Assembly: GCA_023079485.1 (NCBI GenBank)
Contig: CM041090.1
Location: 38,466,874 to 38,530,873, forward strand
From: Archilochus colubris
Taxonomy: Eukaryota; Chordata; Aves; Apodiformes; Trochilidae
Direction of reading: 5' to 3'
Length of the DNA: 64,000 nt
A model generated the notes under the pieces. That model ran no database searches and was not told where the DNA came from. It saw only the letters and a program-made list of their open reading frames with translations. The translations under genes and the position numbers were made by a program. How positions within the stretch are numbered: position 1 is the stretch's first letter; each line of letters starts with the position of its first letter. Positions 24,441 to 37,957 of this stretch are shown here, one piece after another.

Positions 24441-27400
24441 TCCCAGGAAGGTGGAGGGAGGAGAGGGGGTTCTCTCCAGGAAGGGTGCTGAAGCAGCCCC
24501 CTGCCCTCCTCTGCCCTGGTCTGGCTTCAAAAGGCAACTCAGAAAAACTCAGCAGAAAGAAAAGGGGAAGTGAGGGGCCATCCCCCCACTGCTCTCCTCA
24601 CTCTGCTCTTGTTTTGGGGCACCAGCTGCAGGTGCTGCACTGTGGTGGGGCTCAAAGGGGCTGAGACAGCCCTTTCAGAGCCAAGGTCAAGAGAGAGGAG
24701 GGATTAGAAACCCACGGCTCTCCCAAAAGCCCATGGCCTTGCAGAGAGGATCATCACAAAAACTGTACTATTTGAACCTGGTCTTTCAGGGAGTCTTTGT
24801 GTTTGTCCAGGCTGGGTGAGAGCTGCCTGGCCAAGGCTTGGCATCAAAGCCAAAAACAGTCCCCAGAAAGATGTAAGACCCCTTGGGCAGCTCGGGGGAG
24901 GGATTGCACTAAGAATCCCAAGGGAAAGCATCCTCCTCCATTCTGGATCTGCCCTCCTGACTGAGGCACAAGTGCAAGGCAACATCCACCCCCACTCCAT
25001 TTCCATCACTGGTTTTGGCCCCAGTGGGGGGAAAACACACAAAGCACAAAACACCTCCAGGAGGCTGATAGTACCAAGCTGTGAATCTGACCCCAACACA
25101 TCACAACTTACAGATAATTAGCCAGGAAGAGCAGCTTCAGTGATCAGAAACCTCCCTGAGATGCCAGGTGCCAGGACCACCTCCCAAACCAGTTGCTGGA
25201 AGAAAACCTCCCTTCTCAATATTCCCCTCTCCATCTGAAAGGATGTGGATTAAAGCTGCTTCTGAGATCACTCCCAGCTTCCTTTGATGATGCAAAGCTT
25301 TTGTCAATAAAAAACTCAACAGCCTGGCAAGCGGGGAAGAGAGCAGCTGTATTTCCCACTGGAGGAGGGTATTTGTTTGCCAATTAGCCTTTTCCTGGAG
25401 AACAATAGTTCAATAAAAGCTTTCCTCTATTTTAATTCTCCCTTTTTTCCTCCTCCTCAGCCCTCCCCCCCACCATTCCAGCCTCAAGCCCTGCTCCTCT
25501 AGTGAATATTTGGGCTCTGACTTTGATTTATCGTATGCAAAGCCTCGATGCTGAGCTTTCCATTTCACTGCTCCCCATTCCTGCAGGAATCCCCAGGGTG
25601 AGATGGGCTCTCCGAGTGTAAGACTGAGGAGGGGAACTAGGGGGGTGTGGGGAAGAGGAAGGCAGGCAGGTTTTTAATCTCTCTTAAAAACCTCTTAATT
25701 AATTTGGCATTGCAATCTGGAGCTTCCAAGTTGCCCAGCAGCTTCCATTCCATCAGCACAGCATCTGCCATGGGGCCAACACCATGCCAAGGCAACAAGA
25801 AGCCACTGGCTGAGTCTCAGTGGGCTACTTTTGGGTCATGTTTGGAAATTTTAAGGGTTATGCATGTTTAAGGTGAGGCTGGCAATTATGCAGTTTGCAG
25901 GGTATATAGCGAGCTGGTCTTCTTCTCTTTCAAAATAGGAAACTGGGTGTAGGCTGCAGTAAACAGGAGTCCTTCCTACCAGGGGCCCTGATGGGTATCA
26001 TTAAATTTCAGTATATCATTAAACTTCTAGCCCAGAAAGTGCCCAAAGCAAACAAAACACATTTGTCAGACATCTCAGCCGTCCTACACACCAAAACCCA
26101 TCTGCAATGCTGATTTCCCCTCAACCATTTTTAAATCTTGACGTTAATCCAGAGCGATTCCTCCCGCTGAAGTCTGAACCTGGGGTTGAGAATTCCTTGA
26201 TAAAAACATCTGATGGCAGGAATGGCCCTCTGGATGCTTTGCTTGCAGTACAACACTAAACCCTCCCTGTGTTTCAGCAAATGAAGGCTGTAAAAACCAA
26301 CATAGATGAGCTCTCATCAGGCACAACATGATCCCAAGAACTTCCACATGATGCCTGCTCCCACCCAGACTGGGAAAAAGCAGGAATTTTTATCACATTA
26401 CACTAAAAGACTGTTTGCATTTAAATATAATAAAGAAAAGCAGGCGAGTGCAGCAGGCAGGACTGATTGGAAGGCTTGATTATAATTTTTTAAGTGGATG
26501 CAACATGTTGTAGCTCATGGCAGAAGCTCTGCTTTGCCCAGGATGGAGCTGCAGGAGAGCAGAACTTGGCTTTCCCAGTGGAGCTGCTCAAACTCACCAC
26601 ATGCAATTTGGAGGAGCTGGGCTAATCAAGGCACATCATTTGAACTGCCAAACTATTCTGACTCTAGCTGATGGCAGGGAGAATGGAAGGGCTGGCTCCA
26701 AAGTCACCCAATGCATTGCTGCCAGGGATGGACAGGATTCTGTCCCTCTTTCCCAGCAGGAGCATCCAGAGGGGAACATCCATTCGGCAGAGATCCCAAG
26801 GTGATGCATTTAAAAATCAATAGGGGCTATTTTAGTGCTTAATCCAGTAAAACATCAGCAGCATCGATACAAACCAAATTTAAAGCACAAAGAGTATGTG
26901 CACAGGGTTTTTATTTCTCCTTCTGTGCACTGACTTAACCAAAATCTGTTTTTCCCCAGACACTTTGAAGTCCAAACAGGGCATCCAAAGCATTGCTAAT
27001 GCAACCTGCCTCCCACTATCTCAAGATGCTGCTTAAAAACCAAACCCCACCACCCCACAAAAGCAAACACTCCAGTGAGGAAACCCTCCTCAAAAGTGCA
27101 ATATCACAACAGCAGCCACCTCTCTGCCAGGGCTACTGTACCCACCAGAAACTGCAATACAAGCTTCTTATCCCTGTAGGTATTTACACAATGATTTCCC
27201 TTTTCATTAAAAAAAATAAGAAAGGGAAAATAAAATGTTTCACAATTGCAAAGAATGGCTTGAAAACGTGACCCAAGGGGGTCCTGAGAGGCTGAGACAC
27301 CCCAAGAGAAGATAACTGTGTTTGAGGTTTTTAATTTACTCTCATCTGCTGCAGGAGCACAGTCTGGGTGTTCATATATTTGGGACTAACCACACTCCAA

Positions 27401-27724
27401 ACACACCCACAAGTACAAATTTACCTTCCCAGTGGCCACTGCAGGCACAAAACGGGCTCAGAAAGCCACAGTGTCACCCATTTCTCTTGGGGTACAGCAA
27501 CCTCTTCCATCTACCATCTCCCTCCTGCTCACCCACTGCTCTCTGTTGTTCAACACCATCCCTTTGCTTGCCTTCCTGAGCCTCCTTCCAGACCCATCCT
27601 CGATGCCTTTCCAAGCTCAAGCATCCCTGCAGATGACTTCTTGCTTGAGTATAGGCAGCAAAGTATTTCTCCTCATTGACACCAGCCTGGTTTACTCACC
27701 AACCAAAGCAACAAAGAACTTAAC

Positions 27725-27815
27725 AGAATCATAGAATGGCTTGGGTTGGAAGAGACCTTAAACATCATCCAGTTCTAACCCCCTTGCCATGGGCAGGGAT
27801 ACCTTCCACTTCACC
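27725..27815 (-). mobile_element. Short CR1 LINE tail
   Basis: The plus strand reads AGAATCATAGAATGGCTTGG and TTGGAAGAGACCTTAAACAT, then GCCATGGGCAGGGATACC. This is the last 90 or so bases of a CR1 in minus orientation. Confidence 0.9.
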
Positions 27816-28857
27816 TCTTTGAGAGTTCCTGAGTTCTGATGGTCTTGCAGAGGTCTTCACAGCTGCTACCTTAGAAAGTGCATCTCCAACACTCTAACTT
27901 CCCCCCTGCCTCCATTTCTTTAGCAGCTTTGAAGATGAAACAGCTCTAGCAGTAAAGGTTGAGACGGAGTTTCTTACTCAGAAGAGCCACTCAGGGCTGC
28001 AGCTTTCTATGAACCAGCTCACCACATCTTCCAGCACAGCTCAGACAACACAGCTGATAACAAAGCAGGGCCCAGCAGGTCTAACCAAGCTTGAAACCCA
28101 GTGAGATGAGGCTTATTCCTCAATTTGTGCTTCCTCATACCCGTGATATGAGGGCCACGAGCCAGTCAAGCAAAAGCTTCAAGCTGGGAGAGCCACATCC
28201 ATTGGGTTCCTGAAGCACCTAAGCAGAGCCCCAACAGTGAAACACAAAGCCAAGCCAGCAGGGATGGTGTTTTCTGGCTCAGGGACTGCAACAACCTCAG
28301 AGCATTTCTGCTCAGACACTCCATGGTACTGCTGCCATACACTTCACCAAAAGCCAGAGGTCCAACATGAGAAGGGGCTGGATAAGGCTGTTTGCTGCTC
28401 AGCTTTTATCACAAGCACACCCACCTCAAATTCTCCCCCTACAACAGAATAAAACCACCTCAGATCTCCAAAATCAAGAACCTCCATCTCAAACCCCTCC
28501 CTACAATGGAAAGCCTGAAGTTTTGCAGCTCAAACCTGGGAAAACATTTTCCCCCATGTCCAAGCTCAGTAGCCCCTTGCTCCAGATTAACCCTGCAGTT
28601 TGGATGCCCTAAACACCCCCTAATGAAAAAACTCAAAGAGAAAGCAACCTTGAGGTCATGTGTGATCTTGTGACTGCCCATTGGGGGAAGGAAGTTCAAT
28701 GACTTTTGGGTGACAAAGAACTACAGTGTTTTCCAGAATGAGACCTGTAATATCACAGCCTGAAGAAGCTGCATGTTAGATTTAGGTACCTGAAAAGCCA
28801 AGATTCATTTGCTGCCATGGGAGATTGCCACAGAAAGAGAAAACACCCTGAAATAAC

Positions 28858-28941
28858 TAAAATAAAATAAAATAATAAAAACAAATTTTAAAAAATAAAA
28901 AAAAAAATAAAAAAAAAAATAAAAAAAAAAAGAAAAAAAGG
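28858..28941. repeat. AAAAT-type A-rich repeat
   Basis: Imperfect AAAAT and AAAAAAAAT units make an AT-only low-complexity block of about 80 bp. Confidence 0.9.
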
Positions 28942-29346
28942 TCCCAAACCCTAAGCTGCAGGTTTTTGCAGCTGTCAAGAACTACCCATTCCCATCAACT
29001 GCAACACAAGCTGTGAGAGGGGGAGGAGGGGAGAAAAAGCATCTCCCAGGCAATCACAGGCATTTTTTTTTGCCCAGCTGAGAACCTCATGGGGGGAGCA
29101 ACCCATGGCTCAACAGGAGCACTTGAAGCACGCTGTTGCTTTATAAATTCACTTTCAGTAGATTTACCAACACGTCATATGGAGAAGGAATTTGTGCTAT
29201 GCAAATCCAGCCCCAGACTGCTCCCTGCCTAATCTGGCTTTAGGTTCAAATGCTCATTACTGCGGCGCCTCATCGGGTAAGGAGCAAGAGACAGCTTTAG
29301 TTTGGGCTCCCAGGACTTCAGCTGTGTTCTTACTGAGGCATCAAAT

Positions 29347-29724
29347 GGAGGAGAGAGAAAAAGAGAAGAGAAGAGAGAAGAGAGAAGAGAGAAGAGAGAA
29401 GAGAGAAGAGAGAAGAGAGAAGAGAGAAGAGAGAAGAGAGAAGAGAGAAGAGAGAAGAGAAGAGAGAAGAAAGAAGAGAGAGGAGAGAAGAGAGAAGAGA
29501 GAAGAGAGAAGAGAGAAGAGAGAGAAGAGAGAAGAGAGGAGAGAGAAAAAGAGAAGAGAAGAGAGAAGAGAGAAGAGAGAAGAGAGAAGAGAGAAGAGAG
29601 AAGAGAGAAGAGAGAAGAGAGAAGAGAGAAGAGAGAAGAGAGAAGAGAAGAGAGAAGAAAGAAAAGGAAAAAGAAAAAGGCAAAAAGGAAAAGGAAAGGA
29701 AAAGGAAAAGGGAAAGGGAAAAAA
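29347..29724. repeat. Long polypurine tract, mainly (AGAGAAG)n
   Basis: From 29347 to 29680 there are 334 consecutive purines on the plus strand, mostly AGAGAAG heptamers with some phase slips. After a single C at 29681 another purine run of GGAAAA-type units goes to 29724. The tract explains the overlapping long open frames on both strands (KREERRE- and SLLSSLF-type proteins), which are not genes. Long mirror-like purine tracts can form triplex (H-DNA). Confidence 0.97.
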
Positions 29725-32045
29725 TCCCACAACTCTGCCAAGAATTAAAGCCTTGCTGGAAGGCACAGGACAAAAATCAGGCATGGAAAAAAGTATAGAC
29801 ACCTACCAGTAAAAGCCAGACAGATATGCAAACATTTGGAGGCTCATCAAGGACACAGTGAATGTCCAGCCTTGCTCCTGCCCCATCTTACCCCTGCAGG
29901 GCAGTAGGTCTTTCAGGGTCTCTCCTCTTTTGCCTTGAGACCACAGGGTGATGCAAGGATCTCACACCCCCATGTAGGACTCATCTACCAGCAGCACTGA
30001 GCACACCTGGTCACACCATAACCTCCAGACTACCTTATGGCTGCTCTGGGCACCCATGCCAGGACCCCCAAAACCTGAGTAACATGTGCCAAGCAGGAGC
30101 TGGTTGATGGTTTGGGGAGGACAGAGTTCTCTTAATACATCAGGGTCTGCAATAGGACATGAGGACCATGGGAACATCATTCCTGGAGGCCATCACCCAA
30201 ACATCAGTGATCATGCCATAGCTAAAGTCATCTCTACCCTTCCCTGCACCAGACAAGGTGATTCCTTCACTTCTACATTTCTCAGTGATCTGTCTGTCCA
30301 AGCCATATCCGTACACCCCTGGTACCTCCAGGAGAAAGCCCAGATGCCAGCCTTTCACCTCCACTAAGCAGTCACAACTCAGCCACCCTGCACCAGAAAT
30401 AACCCTGAGGCAGGGACACCAGCACCCACCACTCAGGCTTGACAGGTCCTCCTCTCCATCTGCTGCTCATCTGCCACACAAAGCTTTTCCAGTGGTGGGA
30501 GATGGTGAGGTTTTTCAACCTTGTTGTCCAGCTCTGATCTCCAAGATACCATATCTCAGCAGCTTGTCCTCCCCTACCTCCAAAATGCCAAATGCAGAAC
30601 TCCAACCACCTCTAGCCAAGGGTCAACACATGCAGATATTGCTACCAGCTCCTGAAGACCCTCAAAGACTGTGCTGACCCTGCCACAGAAACTAAAAGAG
30701 AGGAGATTCCCTCTGTGAACCTCAGCAATATGAGCCACACTGCTATCAAGGCTCCAGGGTTACATTTATTAGACATCAGAGAATTCACACAGGGGAACAT
30801 GCCCCCCGCAAACACCTACAGGTCTGTGCAGGGCCCTGCAGTGGGGGCTCTCTGGTGTCTTGTAATGTGGTAAATCTTTAAACTTAAGCATTCTTCTTGG
30901 CTTGGATGTTCCTAACATTTGTGTGGACTCCCTGGTGCTCAACAGAGACTGAGTTGCCACTGAATCCCTTAATAAAAAGCCTCCACAACGCCCCTCTAAC
31001 CTGATGCCTGTTCTGACAAAACCTGCAGCAGCTCCACATGTCTGAGATGAAAATAAATCTGGCAGAGAGGGCAAAATCAGCCAGTGGACCTGAATTGTCA
31101 GGGATGGGGAAGGAGGAGCAGGTGGTCAGACCAACTTTAAAGCTTCCTTTCATTAGGAGACTGAGCTAAAATCACAGGTTAACTTTCAGTGGTGCATGTT
31201 ATTAGTGAGGTGGCTGATATTCTGCCTCTCAGGCACACGTGCTCTACGCTTCATCATTTACTGAATGAATATTCAAATGCTCTGAAAGGAGAAGGAAAGC
31301 AAACCCAAAGAAACTGGAGGCTGCAGCTCGCAGTGTTTTCATAAGCCTGTTCAAAGCCCAAGCCAGATTTACCAGTGCCTGTGTCGCTGCCTGACTGTGT
31401 GGGTGGCTCTCCCTCAGCTCTGCACCTCCCCAGCTCCTGGCAGTGCCTGGAGCTGGTCTGGGGGATTTTTTTTTTCTCCTCTTTGTAGCTGAAAAGACAG
31501 CAGTGGGTGGTTAAATGAGGTGGAAAGACCTCCTATCCCACACAGCCCAGCTCATGGTGCAGAGGGAAGAACTCCCTACCTGAGTACAGAGCTGGAGATG
31601 CTAGCAGGGAAGTCCTTCCCAGCACTGAAGGGGCCATGCAAATAGTATTTACTGTGCCACAGGGACCAAATACACCAACAAAATCACACTTGTTTGTGAG
31701 CCAAAAAAAAGAAAGAGTTTCTCATTCCCATGTTTACAGCCACTGTCACTTCTGGAGCTCTGTCTCCAACAGGCTCCAGGACAAGGTCATCTCCAGTGAT
31801 GCCTGTGAGCAGGTCCCACTTGAGGAGATCCTTTATCCCACCGTGGCACAGGGACTCAAGGACAGTTCACATATATGTGTTTCCAAGGGGAAAAAAAAAA
31901 TCTCAAAGCTGCATTTCTAGAGCTGTGGATAACACATATGCAAAGAGCATGGTTTGCTTATAACAGCCCAGGATGGCAAGCCACTTGAGAAGTAAAAAAT
32001 AATTTAATGAATAAGTATATTTAGATTTATAACCCCGCAGCAGCT

Positions 32046-32061
32046 TTATTTATAGGAATGC
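32046..32061 (+). promoter_or_regulatory. Adjoining MEF2 and TEAD motifs (candidate enhancer core)
   Basis: TTATTTATAG at 32046-32055 fits the MEF2 consensus YTAWWWWTAR exactly. It overlaps AGGAATGC at 32054-32061, which fits the TEAD/MCAT consensus. The surrounding 31990-32220 stretch is AT-rich, non-repetitive and not coding. The pairing would suit a muscle or heart enhancer, but only the motif match is seen. Confidence 0.3.
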
Positions 32062-35000
32062 CAATCACTTTTACACAGATATAAAATTGGCTGGCAGAAT
32101 GCCTTAGACTATATCCAGAAAGCCATCTGTAACAAATCTAAGCCGTGATATCTCTGCATACGTTTGGCCAAACAGTAACACTAATGCCAGCCATCTGACT
32201 TCAAACGTACAGATGGGCTGAGGTGGAGCTCATCAAGCCTGCCACACAGCCAAAGACAGATGAATTTTGCTGTCACCTACTATAAACTGGTTGGGGGAAG
32301 GACCACATGAAGGAAAAACCAATCCCCCTCTGCGCTGTGCAGATTCTGATACCAAAGGAAGAGAGACGTGGCTACAGGTCAATGTCTTTCAAAACCTTTC
32401 ATCACTGAAATGGGGGAATAAAGCAAGGAAAAAACCTCACTTGGAGCTCTGCAGGACCTTTAAAAGGTGATGGGATTAAGGCAGGGCTCTTGCATATAGT
32501 TTTGTTGGTCCACTGCTCCAGACACAAAGCTGGGACAGTGGAAGATGAGGGAGAAATAAATTGAAAGCCATCACTTGGTTCCCAGGCTCAAAGCAGACAA
32601 GAATTCCTCTCCCACCACTGCCCAGGATCTTGCAGCTTTATTTAACCCTGCAGATGTCAAGGAGGGAGTTTGCTGTTGATTTCCACAGGGCTCAGGTTGC
32701 AGCATCCCAAACTACCCCATGCTGTTGGGATGGGTCTGGGGGCTTCCAGTTGCTGCCCTTCCAGCTCACGTGGGGATCACCTGGAGAACTAAAAAGTCAC
32801 CTCTAATTCACAAGAAACATATTCAAAAACTGCTCTTGGTTCCAGGGGGTCTTCTGGGGGTTGGCTGTCACAGAAGTGGGGCAAAACAAGGATGGCTCCA
32901 CACCAAACACAGACTGTGGGCAAATTCAGCTCGCCCACAAAAGCTGCAGGATTTTGGCAAATGCCAAAGCGGAAAAGGTTGCTCTGGAATATTATTTTTG
33001 AATAGCTCTGGGAACAGACCCAGCATTAATTTTCAACACTTATTCGGCAAATGATTTGAATAAACTGAAGGATGCACACTGACAGCATTATTTGGTAGAT
33101 TTTTCCCTCTTCTCCCTAGATAATTTATGAAAAAAACAACTCCCAGCAAACACGATCGCCTTTCAGTTCAATGCATGGATTCAACTGACCCTGCCTTGGG
33201 GATAAGGTAACCTCTCCAGATCCCTTCCAGGCCAGTTTTAATGCCATTTTACACCACAAACTGTTTACATGCTGGCATTTGCTCTGATTCATCCCTGGAA
33301 ATAAATATGTCTAAAAGAATAATTGATGGAAAGAAAGAACTGAAACCCAACAGCAGTTCCCTCTCTCAAGGACAAAGCAAAGGAAAACAACCAGACACAG
33401 AGCTATGACATCCTAGATCCAAATGTTTTCCAAAACACTTACAAATGTTTTCCAAAGCTTCCAGCTGAAGCTTTCACAGCCAGCTTGTGACTCCACCAAA
33501 GCCTCAGGCTATGGTTGCAGCCCATGCCATTATCTGAATGTGGCATCACCAAGGAGATAGTTGGCCATGACTTTTCCAAATACACACATGGTGAAACAGA
33601 CCCAAGACCCTTGGTGCAGAACACACAGCACTTCAAAGAAAAAACCTCCCTTGCTTTTTCCATATGGCATCTTCCAATGTGATGGAGCTCAATTGCTACG
33701 TGGGCTTTCAAGAAGAGTCAGTGAATGCACGTGGCCAGTTTAGTCCAGGCACCTCAGGAAACCACTCCTCTGCCTCTAATCCTTTGGAATTACAGAATAA
33801 AATTAAAAATCTAAACAGTTTTAAAAATATGTTTTAAAAAAAGCTACTTATGAAGACTAAAGAGAGAACAAAAACATTCTCTACACTGCAGCAAGGAATT
33901 CTTAAGTTCTGTTTGAACATCAACAAATGTGGACTTCTGTGGTTATTATACAGCCAAAACTGAGATGGTTTGGGAGATGCTGGTCTGACCCCAACTTCAA
34001 AGGGTGAACAGCAAGGTCTCAACAGTGTTAAGGTGAAAGAACCAACTCTGGGGACTGAAGCACATTGCTGGTTCCCATCCCCAGCCTCCTGACCCCACTG
34101 CTGATGTGACAGCTTCCACCAACACCAGTGGCCTCATCAGAAACAGCAAAGCCCATCAAGCAGAATCTCAGAGGTCCTTCAAGATCTTCATATCTCTCGA
34201 CTTGCTTCTGGACACAATCAAAACCCAAAGCAGGCTGCTTTGGAAAAGAGCCCTTCTATCAACTGTATGTGGGCTTTTGATTAGACCTTTTATAGAGCTG
34301 AAAAAAAAAGCCTTGCTGCAGGATGATAAAGTCTAGACACTACAATATATTTTCCAGCTGATCCAGCAAACCTAAAAAGCCCTCCCTTGATCTTGGACTG
34401 CCATGATCAAAGCCATTATCCCATTCAGAGCTCTTCTGAAACTTTAGCTTCCAAATGTGCAAGTTATTTTAAAAATCTAAACCAGGCCAAGTCTCTTGTT
34501 TGGAGTTTTATGAGAAAAATGGGGTGTGCTTCTTCCAAACCTTCTCCCCTGCCATGTCTGGAAGTGGTTGGTGGGCACATGGTGAAGGACAAGAGCAGGG
34601 AAGCAGCCTCAGTAGTGCCTGGGGGCACCTCAGTGGCACCCAATGGCCATGGTCTGTTTGAATAGGGGGACAGAGCCATCCCCAGAGGGTGGCTACAGTG
34701 TGGGGTAATATTCCCCATCCTGAAATTAGATTAAATTTTTTAGAGAGCAAACACCCTTTGCATCCCTATCCTTAGGATCTCTGCCTGCTGCTGGCATCCT
34801 CCATCAGAGGGTTGTATTATTCTGAGGCCCAAGAAGAGGAAAAATCTTGAAAAACCTTCATTTTCTACAGGAATTAAATGAAACTAAATGCTAAAATTCC
34901 TTTACCATGTAGCAGGATGCTCAAGAGCACAAAGAACAGACAGCCCTGTGGTAAGGGACAACTGGAAAAATATGATATTCCAAGAAAAAAAAAAATCATC

Positions 35001-35324
35001 TTCCAGTTTCCTGGAGGAATATTTCAGGTGGCTGAAACAAAAGAAGAAACACATAGTCCTTCAAAAGCATAGAAAAGGAGAAGTCAAAGGATGGGTGATC
35101 TGGAGAGACAAGGAGCTTGGGGACAACTGAAAAGGGTTTTTGAAAGCACATAGCCACCAAGCTGCACCCCCCATGTCCCAAGGTGGACTTCTAACTGTGG
35201 AATGTTCTTCAAAGAGAGATGGGAACAGGAGGTGTCTTCTGCCACAAAAAGAAGAGAGCAACATGGAGCATTCACAAGCTCCAAAGCTATTTAGAAGACA
35301 AATTTAGCTCCCTAGTGAATGCTT

Positions 35325-35533
35325 CATTCTTTCCTGTGAGGGTGGTGAGACACTGGCACAGGTTGCCCAAGGATGTTGTGGCTGCCCCATCCCTGGCAGT
35401 GTCTCAGCCCAGGTTGGATGGGGCTTGGAGCAACCTGGGCTGGTGGGAGGTGTCCCTGCCCATGCAGGGGGATTGGAACTGCATGATCTTTAAGGTCCCT
35501 TCCAACCCAAACCATTTTATGATTCTATGATTC
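35325..35533 (+). mobile_element. CR1 LINE 3' tail
   Basis: The segment contains GAGGGTGGTGAGACACTGGC, then GGTTGCCCAAGGATGTTGTG and GCATGATCTTTAAGGTCCC. It ends ATTTTATGATTCTATGATTC. It is a plus-oriented, 5'-truncated CR1. Confidence 0.92.
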
Positions 35534-37215
35534 ATTTAACTGAGCAGCTTCTAAAGCACTGGGAAAACAACCCCCATGGTTCTCCTTTTCCTCACCAGCA
35601 TCTGCCTACATGGTGCTGCCCATTTCCCTTCTCCTCTATGCTTTCACCCTCTCCTCACCTCCCAGCACACAGATCTGTGAAAGGCTGAGTGAAGCAGGCA
35701 GGCACGTGCCAAGAGGATGGGAATCAGGGACCCCTCATCCCCTGTGGCATCCCTCACTGTGGATGGAAGGGCCATGCTGGGCAAGAGCAATGCCCATGTT
35801 GCACATCACACATCCCCAGAGCTTCAGGAGTTGTTGTCTGAGCCTCCACCACCTCTCCAGCTGCATAAATGTCAAGAAAATAAATCAGGTCGACAGCCTT
35901 CCTGAAGAATGTTTCCATCAAATTGGATTCTTCCCACTCACACCAGAGCAGAAAGAGCAAGGGCAACCTGGTTCTGGCTGTGACAGCCACCATGTTGATC
36001 CCAGAGGGGATGGAGAATTTGTTGGCATTTCCTCAAAATATTGCTTGGGAACTGGATGGAACATGGGAAACCTGCTCGGCTTCAGCTCTGCCACAGAGTC
36101 CAACATGTGCCCCAGTGCAGTTGTTTGTCTTTACTCTCCCCAACAAATAAAAAGAGATGGATTTCTGCTGTAGCCTCCATGCAAGTGTGTCACTGGGTCT
36201 GCTGAAGCCCCTGACCCCAGTCCCACCTTGCTCTCACTCTGCCCCCTTCCCTCTAAGGAGCTTCTCCCAAGAGCAGAGAACAGAGAGCAAAGCCCTGGGT
36301 GCACACCTGTAATCCCTCAGAAGAACTAACACAATATTCCTGACCTCAAAAACTTCTGGTCTCCATCCCAGGAGAGAGCAGAGGCGCCAGGGGCTGCTTC
36401 TGGATTGTAAAGGATCTAAACCCCCCCCAGGGAAGCAGAGTGCACCCTGAACACTTGGCCCCAGAGTCTGCACATCTGACATGATAAACAAGGTGCTGAG
36501 GGCAGCTGACAAGCCAGCATCTCCATACACAACCCCTACCAACACTGGCTTGGGAAGAAAGGGAAATCAAGGGGAAAAATAGTCCAGCCTCACACTGTCA
36601 TCACCATGGTGGCCGCCTGCTTCTGGTAATAAATATTGAAGGGAAAATATAATGTGATTCACTTAGGCACTGAGCAGGAACCACGTGGGTTCAGCACCAC
36701 CCCTGTCTCATTGTGAGGCTCTCGAGTCATCCCTTCCTCTTCTGTAGTGCTTTTCCATGTCTTTCTCATCTCCCATGTCACAGACAGGAGTGTTTACATC
36801 ACCAGCCCCCCTTCTCAAGCCAAACATGCAAATACAGCCTCAAAACCATCTGAATTTCCAAGCCCAGCAAACTTATCATGGTGATTTGTTTCCAGGCAGA
36901 GCTGTGATTTTTGTAAGGGATACCATGAGGCTATGGAGTCAAAAGGTGCTATTGTATAGGTAAAAGCAAAAGCCCTTTATTTCTGTAAAGCCTTTTTTTT
37001 TTTCAACTGAGTGGGGTATACACAGGGCTGGGCTGAAAGCAACCTCATTAAACTGGCTGGGTAGTTAAGTGCCAATCCCAACACTCAGTCCTCTGATGGG
37101 CTGGGAACCAAAGGCAGCTCCCAATTAAACCTATGAGGACAATGAGGAAAAATCCTTACAATGCCCTACCCCCCACCCCCAAGCAGAAGCCACCAACACC
37201 ATCCCCACCCTCCCT

Positions 37216-37244
37216 TCTTTTTTCTTTTTTTTTTTTTTTTTTTT
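37216..37244. repeat. T-rich homopolymer run
   Basis: The run is nearly pure T, interrupted by a single C early on. Confidence 0.9.
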
Positions 37245-37903
37245 GAGTATTTACTTACATAAGCAGCATGACAGATAACTTGGAGGAAATCAGATGCTTG
37301 CTGATGAAGCAACACTTAGGCAGCACTCCGGGTGGATAAATAGGCCCTTTGGAAACCCTGCAACAAAACCAGAAGTTATAAACAGGCAGTAACTAATTAT
37401 TCTGATTAAATCTTGGAAGACCTGAAATACCCGACTGCTGCAGAACAAAGCTGGTGTGCGCCGGGCTGCTCGCAAAAAGAGAAAAAAAAGTAAGTCACAC
37501 CCTTTTTTATTTTAAAGAATTCACCCAAACAGACCTAAGTGCTCTTGTGTTGTTGTTGTTGGTTGTGTTTCTTAAAATCTAGGCAGATAGGAAACCTCTG
37601 CCACAGCCTGGAGGGATCCCATCGCCTTCAGCTGGAAGCAGACTTCAAGGGGAGCGGGATGAGGGAGGGTGGCTCCAGGCTCCCACCACACTCAAGGACC
37701 AGCAGGTTGGGGCTTTTCCTCCCCTCTCATCGAAACCAGAAAGGGAAGGGTTTTCATGTTAAAAGAAAATAAGGGAAATAAATAAATAAGGTGTGTTTCT
37801 AAGGAGAAAGCACACAGCAGGTCTACCCTAACACAGGGATTGGAGGGATCCGAGCTGGGACTGGGATGTGGGGAGGTGGGGATTTAGCTGAGCCATAGGG
37901 ACA

Positions 37904-37957
37904 GGATAGGATGGGATGGGATGGGATGGGATGGGATGGGATGGGATGGGATGGGAT
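37904..37957. repeat. (ATGGG)n pentanucleotide microsatellite
   Basis: About nine perfect ATGGG units run from 37911, preceded by one imperfect unit. The G-triplets on the plus strand could in principle support G-quadruplex folding. Confidence 0.96.

Noticed and set aside
24063..24537. Open frames with reverse-transcriptase-like wording
   Set aside because: They are remnants of the 5'-truncated CR1 element, not host genes.
29192..29812. Open frames of 147-206 codons on both strands, KREERRE- or SLLSSLF-rich
   Set aside because: They are direct translations of the AGAGAAG polypurine repeat and exist in several frames on both strands.
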